NCBI GenBank assembly: GCA_014155875.1
Contig: JACEFZ010001371.1
Location: 1 to 64,000, forward strand
Direction of reading: 5' to 3'
Origin: Cepaea nemoralis
Lineage: Eukaryota > Mollusca > Gastropoda > Stylommatophora > Helicidae
Length of the DNA: 64,000 nt
Shown here: positions 60,090 to 64,000 of the stretch, piece by piece
How the letters are laid out: each line of letters starts with the position of its first letter
Numbering within the stretch: position 1 is the stretch's first letter
Notes under the pieces: model-generated
Databases searched by the model: none
The model's input: the letters and a program-made list of their open reading frames with translations, nothing else
What the model was told of the DNA's origin: nothing
Program-made: the position numbers and the translations under genes

Positions 60090-60640
60090 CTGTCCTATCC
60101 CTTGCTGTTCCATGAAGACTCCTTGGATGGCGGGGAATGCCCATGGTCTGCCCCTGCCTTCCCTTGAGAGCTGAACGGGATGTCATCGGCTGCTCTAAAT
60201 GGGCCAGATGGGATGGAGGATAACATCACAACAGTGAGAGTCAAATAAAGAAAAATTCCGTGACCGGTTAAGACCAGGGATGGAGTTATTGCCTCTCCAT
60301 AGCACAAAGCCTGGGTTAAAATAAATAAACCATGTGTTGCCCGTGCAGCATGATCCCTCTCTCGGCCTGCCTAGTTCACTCCAGAGGAAAGTTAACACCT
60401 ATACATCTGGAACAAGACAAGCTGCAGAAGCTGCCGGATCAGCAAAGCAATGCTCTAACTGTCCGCCTGTCGGAGCTTCGATCCTAGACCAACTGCCAAC
60501 CAAAGCTTAGGGCCTGGTCTGCCCTGCCATGACTATTTTCTCTTTGGGTTGCATTTCCTCGCACCAGGATAAGGTTTGTACTCTCCCAATTGCGCTCTTC
60601 CGCTCGAAGCCGTTGGCACAATGCGGGGTGTCGGGTTTGG
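60090..60640. repeat. Dispersed repeat copy 2 with an inverted relative of the 26.7-kb insertion
   Basis: Two parts are distinguishable. 60,100-60,260 matches, in reverse complement, 27,340-27,490 of the satellite insertion (shared GGAAGGCAGGGGCAGACCAT and CTGTTGTGATGT). 60,280-60,625 matches 7,530-7,860 directly. The two parts may be one composite element seen in full only here. A 17-C run (60,647-60,663) follows. No coding function is visible. Confidence 0.65.
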
Positions 60641-60646
60641 TAAGCG

Positions 60647-60663
60647 CCCCCCCCCCCCCCCCC
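60647..60663. repeat. C17 homopolymer
   Basis: Seventeen consecutive C on plus, at the point where the match to 7,530-7,860 ends. Its length is likely to be uncertain in the assembly. Confidence 0.9.
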
Positions 60664-60885
60664 AACATTCGGCGCTGACAGAAAGCAGGTAGTACCGTCT
60701 ACTGCCATACGGTAGCTCAGGCATATCTGATTAACACCTGACAATGAATGAGTGAGAGTCAAATGTCCTAAGAAAACCCCGGGAAGATTAACCCAGTCAA
60801 CAAATGCTCGCAGAAATCGGATGTGGCGGCCTAACGGCGCAAGAATGCAGCTCTGCTGTAAACAGGCACACCGCAATCACATCCA

Positions 60886-60930
60886 ATAATTATTATTATT
60901 ATTATAACAATAATAATAATAATAAACTCC
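60886..60930. repeat. (TTA)n / (TAA)n inverted microsatellites
   Basis: TTATTATTATT followed, after ATAACA, by ATAATAATAATAATAA gives a small inverted pair of trinucleotide repeats able to form a hairpin. Confidence 0.85.
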
Positions 60931-61868
60931 CTGGATGAACGCAGAATAAGAAGAAACCAAAACCCCAAGAAGTTTGGGCCCTACCAACTGAGCCACAAAT
61001 TCATGCGAGCCCATCCCGAGCTCATGTAATCGTGAGGTGATATCAGGGCACGGGGCATTCTTTGTTATGATATGAAGTTGTCGTAATATGAGGCAGCGGT
61101 TTGTGCACACAAAGATTTACAAGTGGCTGTGCTTGCTTCTATTCGCTGGCTATGAACTCCAGCGCAAGGTCCTGTATGTCGGATGAAGGCATCCTGTTGT
61201 CCAACATTAGTATGATGTCATACAGGACCTGAGGTTTGCGTGAGTATCCGTTGTCTCATGTCTGGCTTATTGGTATGCAGACTGGTGGTTCCTCGCCGTG
61301 CAGGCAGATACTCTCCGACTTCGGGGGAATCAGCGATCCTACTGACTTAGCCAGGACCCCGAAGGGACCTGTTGCCCAGGACTCGCGACTAGGACGTGTC
61401 AGTAGATCTTGGCCAGTATAGAGCCTGGCCCTTGTGCCGTGGAAACACCTCTGCGTCTCACGTTACAGGCGGTAATGATTACTTTCATGTGAGGTGTTCT
61501 AATGAAGAAAGTGGCAACTGTTACCACAGATTTGCTATACGTGTCGAAGGGGAAGGAGACGACTGATACTTTACAGGGTGAGTGGATATTCCATGTTTTG
61601 TCTTGTTGTGAGAAATGTAACATTTGTTGTCATGTGTGTTTTTATAAAATGTCTTTCGTTCACTTGAACTGTAATTGTGTCTCTTTTATAACCTTCATAC
61701 TGTCTTTTAGTTCACTCTTTTGAGTGGTCTGTAAATGTTACAATGTTTGTGTTGATTGAGCAATGATTCAGTGATTTATATTCAGCTCGGTGTCTTGGTC
61801 TGTTCCACAGACTTCTAAGACATCGATCATGTCACCTGTGACGATGTTAGGAACTTAATACCTGTTGT
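60931..61868. other. Unassigned region with isolated splice-like signals
   Basis: No known domain is seen. At 61,465-61,557 a plus-strand acceptor-like CACGTTACAG and a strong donor-like GGTGAGT bracket about 90 bp. The frame GNDYFHVRCSNEESGNCYHR looks protein-like but ends in a stop before the donor, and another frame is open through the donor only after a TGA. The case for an exon is therefore weak. Confidence 0.35.
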
Positions 61869-61869
61869 A

Positions 61870-62140
61870 GTTACTTTGATTTGATGTGGCCTTTGGGCTT
61901 TAAAAGTCGCGTAAAAGTCGACAGGTTCGACTTCATTGCACGGGTTTTTATCCCATATGACTCGGTCTCTTTCCGCAGCACGGAAAACGTCGCACAAAGC
62001 ACGAACTCCGTAGCTTTAAGCGACGACCCACAGGAGTCTCCGAAACATTTAACTCGTAAACCGAAGGACGCGGCCCGGAATCGATCCCACGACTTTCGGA
62101 GCACGAGTCAAACGGCTTGACCACTTCGCCACAGAGGCTC
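61870..62140 (-). mobile_element. tRNA-derived SINE
   Basis: On minus, TGGCGAAGTGG (62,131-62,121) fits the RNA polymerase III A box and GGATCGATTCC (62,087-62,077) fits the B box, with spacing normal for tRNA. The GCGAAGTGGTCAAGCCGTTTG wording resembles a Ser/Leu-type tRNA head, and ACTCGTGCTCCGAAAGTCGTG lies between, like an anticodon arm and a variable loop. The body extends left to about 61,870, ending near ATCAAATCAAAG. A tRNA gene is less likely because the acceptor stem does not close. Confidence 0.6.
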
Positions 62141-62171
62141 TCTGTCGCCTTCGGGCATTCGCGGTCAAGAT

Positions 62172-63018
62172 CACGTGATCATATATGCTGATGATACAGT
62201 ATTGCTATTCACAACACAGAATGGTATAGAAAACTTAATAGCCTCAACCCAATTGAATAGTGAAAATCGCAACTTATATCTTAACATAGCAAAAGCAAAG
62301 ATAATGCATACAGATACAACTATTATGGAGAAAGAAATATATGTTAATGAGAAAAAATTGGAGGTGGTAGAAAATGTTGAATATCTTGGGTCATTGATTA
62401 CCAACAACGGTGACGCAATGAAAGAAATTAAACGACGACTAGCGATTGCTCTTCAAAGACTAAAACAATTTAATAAATTATGAAATGCGACAGACAGAAC
62501 TACAAAAATTTGATTTTTAAGAGCATGCATCTTTCCCTTTGCAACATACACTTGTAAGACCTGGACACTTACAAAACAAGCTGAACAGCGCATAAATGCC
62601 TTTGAATATAAATGTTATTGACGAGTTCTAAGAATATCTTGGGTAAAGAAAAGAACATATGCTGCATCCATACTTCAAGAGCTGAATATCGAAGAAGGTT
62701 GGCTATTAAAGACGATAAAACAAAGAAAGTTAAAATATTTTTGTCACTTGAAACGTCACGAAAGTTTGGAGAGACCAGTAAAGGTGGGGTATATGCCTGG
62801 GAAGAGAGGAAGCGTAAGACCAAAGAGAAGATGGGTGCAGGATGTGGCGGATGATCTCCAGATGGGTGTATCGGATGCGGGACATCTTGCTTATGATCGA
62901 GAGTTTTACGGAAGGTTGTTATGGAAGCGAGATTTTGTAAAGGACATGCTACTGAATGAATGAATGAATGAATGAATGAATGAATGAATGAATGAATGAA
63001 TGAATGAATGAATGAATG
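62172..63018 (+). pseudogene. LINE RT palm-to-3' tail with (TGAA)n
   Basis: Starting at IIYADDTVLLFTTQNG (catalytic YADD near 62,187-62,198), the plus reading continues ENVEYLGSLITNNGDAMKEI, a stop, LRACIFPFATYTCKTWTLTK, EQRINAFEYKCY and, after a further change, KRKLKYFCHLKRH-like text and GYMPGKRGSVRPKRRWVQDV. It ends LAYDREFYGRLLWKRDF just before a TGAA tail of about 16 units (62,953-63,018). The pattern is that of an invertebrate endonuclease-RT LINE; the clade is not certain. It is 5'-truncated at the catalytic site, with stops. Confidence 0.82.
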
Positions 63019-63021
63019 GCC

Positions 63022-63490
63022 ACGTTTGCTTCTGATTGGCAGATTGGACAGAGAAATCGACATCAGATGTCAAAAAGCTAGTGCACTTACATATCAACTA
63101 TCACCCTTACTGAAACATCCAAATATACCCATGTCCGCAAAACGACAGATAATAAACAGCATATTCACACCAACCCTATGCTACCAATCTCAAACCTGGA
63201 CTTTATCCAAATTACACCTTCGTAAAATCAACACCTGCGAAATGAGGTGCCTGAGGAGAGCTGCCAACTGAACAATCCGATACCGAGTAAGAAATGCTAC
63301 CACCAGACAGACTGTGGGATCAACACCTTGTGCCACATTTATTGAAAGACAGAAGATCAAGTGGTTTGGCCATGTCGTTAGAATGCATCATCAGCAACTA
63401 CCATCACTGGCCTTACATCAAAGATCATCTGCGACGAGACCACGACGACGTCCAAGAAGAAAATGGAATGACGACCAAGAAGATGTATTG
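63022..63490 (+). pseudogene. LINE RT C-terminal fragment, second plus copy
   Basis: The plus reading LDREIDIRCQKASALTYQLS, PLLKHPNIPMSAKRQIINSI, TPTLCYQSQTWTLSK and NTCEMRCLRRAAN, then in a shifted frame TPCATFIERQKIKWFGHVVR and RPRRRPRRKWNDD, is the thumb and basic C-terminus of another LINE. It is of a different subfamily from its left neighbour. It begins right after the TGAA tail of that neighbour and ends at the ATTG repeat shared with the minus-strand element on its right. Confidence 0.8.
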
Positions 63491-64000
63491 ATTGATTGAT
63501 TGATTTAAGAACCGACATCACAGCATTCGGGGCATTCCCATAAGCGCTCCGTACCCATCCTCAGAAGCCAGCGAAGAGTTCCAACCCCAATAGTACCAGT
63601 AGCAATCTGATTATATGTGCGTCTCACCTTTCCTCTAAGCGTCGAGCATCGGCCAGATCCCCTCGTCACTCCACGCTGTTGCATTCTTGCTAGACCATGG
63701 TGATCCATTTGCTCCTCCGTGGTGTACACGTGCTCCCACAAGGCCGCAACCACGTCTGCCTTATCATGCATCAATACTCCACCAAGTTTTGCAGAGCCAG
63801 CCAATCTGTCTGCCTGTTCATTCCCCAGCACACCAGCATGCCCCGGAGAAAAGATCCAGACGATGCTTGCCACCCGTGACTTCCGAAGCGAAGCAAGCCA
63901 CACGGTACGAAGCTTGCCTGTCCTCACCCTACTCAGCATGCTTTCTGAGTCAGTTACAATCACGATGTGTGTGTGTATCGTATTCTCCATCCAGCGGAAA
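63486..64000 (-). pseudogene. RNase H-bearing LINE, RNase H to 3' tail (copy 2)
   Basis: A minus frame is open from the window edge to 63,505 and gives the RNase H core: MENTIHTHIVIVTDSESMLS, VWIFSPGHAGVLGNEQADRL, then AWEHVYTTEEQMDHHGLARM-like text and a C-terminal LRMGTERLWECPECCDVGS. The Asp of TDSE and the His/Asp of HAGVLGNEQAD fit the RNase HI active site. It ends in AATC repeats (63,486-63,505). It is the same family as 8,368-9,475 but keeps the 75 bp that copy lacks. Whether it is complete cannot be judged, because it runs off the window. Confidence 0.85.

Noticed and set aside
60975..61020. A second tRNA-derived SINE or tRNA gene (A-box-like GTGGCTCAGTTGG on minus)
   Set aside because: No B box at the right distance and no foldable cloverleaf.

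Overview
This window reads as repeat-dominated DNA from an animal nuclear genome. It has no bacterial-style operons. It carries at least nine non-LTR retrotransposon fragments of several clades, a pogo-like DNA transposon remnant, a tRNA-derived SINE, and six tandem-repeat arrays with different monomers that together cover more than half of the sequence. The mix of CR1-like, RTE-like and RNase H-bearing LINEs with long minisatellite arrays suits an invertebrate, possibly a mollusc or another lophotrochozoan. That placement is inference; no marker gene fixes the species. No complete host gene is present. Three short minus-strand stretches may be host exons.

Layout. 0-3.4 kb: an L1/Tx1-like RT fragment (minus), then a 31-bp satellite grading into a 32-bp derivative. 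3.4-7.4 kb: a 43-bp satellite of about 92 copies. 7.4-9.6 kb: a dispersed repeat, a candidate exon (minus), and an RNase H-bearing LINE fragment (minus). 9.6-21.4 kb: a chain of three same-strand copies of one CR1-like LINE family (here CR1-A) separated by CT- and GT-rich DNA. The middle copy is split by a fresh RTE-like insertion with a 13-bp target duplication. The last copy keeps part of ORF1 and all of ORF2, with frameshifts and a stop. 21.4-23.2 kb: another candidate exon and a further RT fragment (minus).

23.2-51.3 kb: one giant array of a 34-bp monomer (about 780 copies) with a higher-order period near 4.52 kb. It is interrupted once, at 26,658-28,311, by a 1.65-kb non-coding retroposon-like insertion. 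On its minus strand that insertion carries a ribozyme-like 5' end, a hairpin resembling the 3' region of 28S rRNA, and a GAA-type 3' tail. The same array contains an 18-bp Tn5 mosaic-end (Nextera adapter) sequence at 24,556-24,573, which is most likely a library or assembly artefact.

51.3-57.2 kb: a candidate exon, a 75-bp satellite, a TTAGT-rich simple repeat, a CR1-A RT fragment that runs directly into a 61-bp satellite, and a short AT-rich triplication. 57.5-59.5 kb: a pogo/Tigger-like transposon remnant bounded by TA. 59.5-64 kb: dispersed repeats, microsatellites, a SINE, and three LINE 3' fragments, two on plus and one on minus.

Nothing here forms a pathway. The elements are related by insertion into one another and by tandem amplification. 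The most unusual signals are the insertion inside the 34-bp array (28S-like hairpin plus possible self-cleaving 5' end), the 4.52-kb higher-order structure, the head-to-tail CR1-A chain and the adapter remnant.
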